Below, in pieces: positions 1-7,580 of a DNA stretch of 7,580 nucleotides. A program made the position numbers and the translations under genes. Position 1 is the stretch's first letter, and each line of letters starts with the position of its first letter. Source of the stretch: Gammaproteobacteria bacterium (GTDB taxonomy: Bacteria > Pseudomonadota > Gammaproteobacteria > UBA5335); contig WOZT01000239.1 in the NCBI GenBank assembly GCA_011620145.1, forward strand, positions 1 to 7,580, in the 5' to 3' direction. Under the pieces are notes generated by a model, which did no database searches, was not told the DNA's origin, and saw only the letters and a program-made list of their open reading frames with translations.

Positions 1-3455
<3,455 letters not shown>

Positions 3456-3460
3456 CGTCA

Positions 3461-3465
3461 CTCCT
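3461..3465 (-). promoter_or_regulatory. Ribosome binding site of rpoC
   Basis: On the minus strand AGGAG is followed by five bases (TGACG) and then the rpoC ATG, which is good Shine-Dalgarno placement. It decides the start: an in-frame GTG at 3459-3461 overlaps the motif and so cannot use it, while the ATG gives the conserved MKDLL N-terminus. Confidence 0.9.
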
Positions 3466-3493
3466 GCGACATGGCGCGCGGGTAACCGGATGG

Positions 3494-3507
3494 GCGGCGG
3501 GTGCCGC
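3494..3507 (-). other. Short GC hairpin directly after the rpoB stop codon
   Basis: On the minus strand GCGGC-ACCC-GCCGC forms a perfect 5-bp stem with a 4-base loop, starting at the base after the rpoB TGA. No run of T follows, so it does not look like an intrinsic terminator. It could slow 3'-end decay or processing of the rpoB portion of the message, but five GC pairs can also arise by chance in GC-rich DNA. The rest of the 52-base gap shows nothing beyond the rpoC ribosome binding site. Confidence 0.3.

Positions 3508-7580
<4,073 letters not shown>

Noticed and set aside
3459..3461. GTG as an alternative rpoC start two codons upstream
   Set aside because: It overlaps the AGGAG motif and would add residues ahead of the conserved MKDLL N-terminus.
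3456..3507. Terminator or promoter between rpoB and rpoC
   Set aside because: The only hairpin has a 5-bp stem and no following T run, and no convincing -35/-10 pair fits in the 52-base gap.

Overview
The window is a single piece of core transcription machinery: the tandem rpoB-rpoC genes, both on the minus strand, encoding the beta and beta' subunits of bacterial RNA polymerase. rpoB fills the right-hand part and enters across the right edge, so only about its first five codons are missing. rpoC fills the left part and leaves across the left edge, so about 256 C-terminal residues are missing by comparison with E. coli. A 52-base gap separates them, with a clear ribosome binding site for rpoC and no terminator. 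No stretch longer than 300 bases lacks a gene.

The proteins are proteobacterial. Beta carries the large SI1 and SI2 insertions. Beta' carries SI3 inside the trigger loop and aligns with E. coli RpoC, as I remember it, without a gap over all 1151 codons present. Some details look gammaproteobacterial (the DQNNPLSE stretch of the rifampicin region, the RpoC N-terminus). Others look like Betaproteobacteria or Pseudomonas (SI2 with a GGPKGLK segment, [12 protein letters not shown] in beta, AGISIC in beta'). A gammaproteobacterium away from the enterics, or a near neighbour such as Acidithiobacillia, fits best, but the genus cannot be fixed from this sequence. The DNA is GC-rich (roughly 60% by eye) and nearly avoids the codons TTA, CTA and TCA.

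The two products work together. With two alpha subunits and omega they form the polymerase core; beta and beta' close around the DNA and build the active site between them. All catalytic and zinc-binding landmarks inspected are intact. I found no mobile element, intein, CRISPR array, RNA gene or new system. The long plus-strand reading frames are codon-register shadows of the two genes. The findings below are therefore modest observations.
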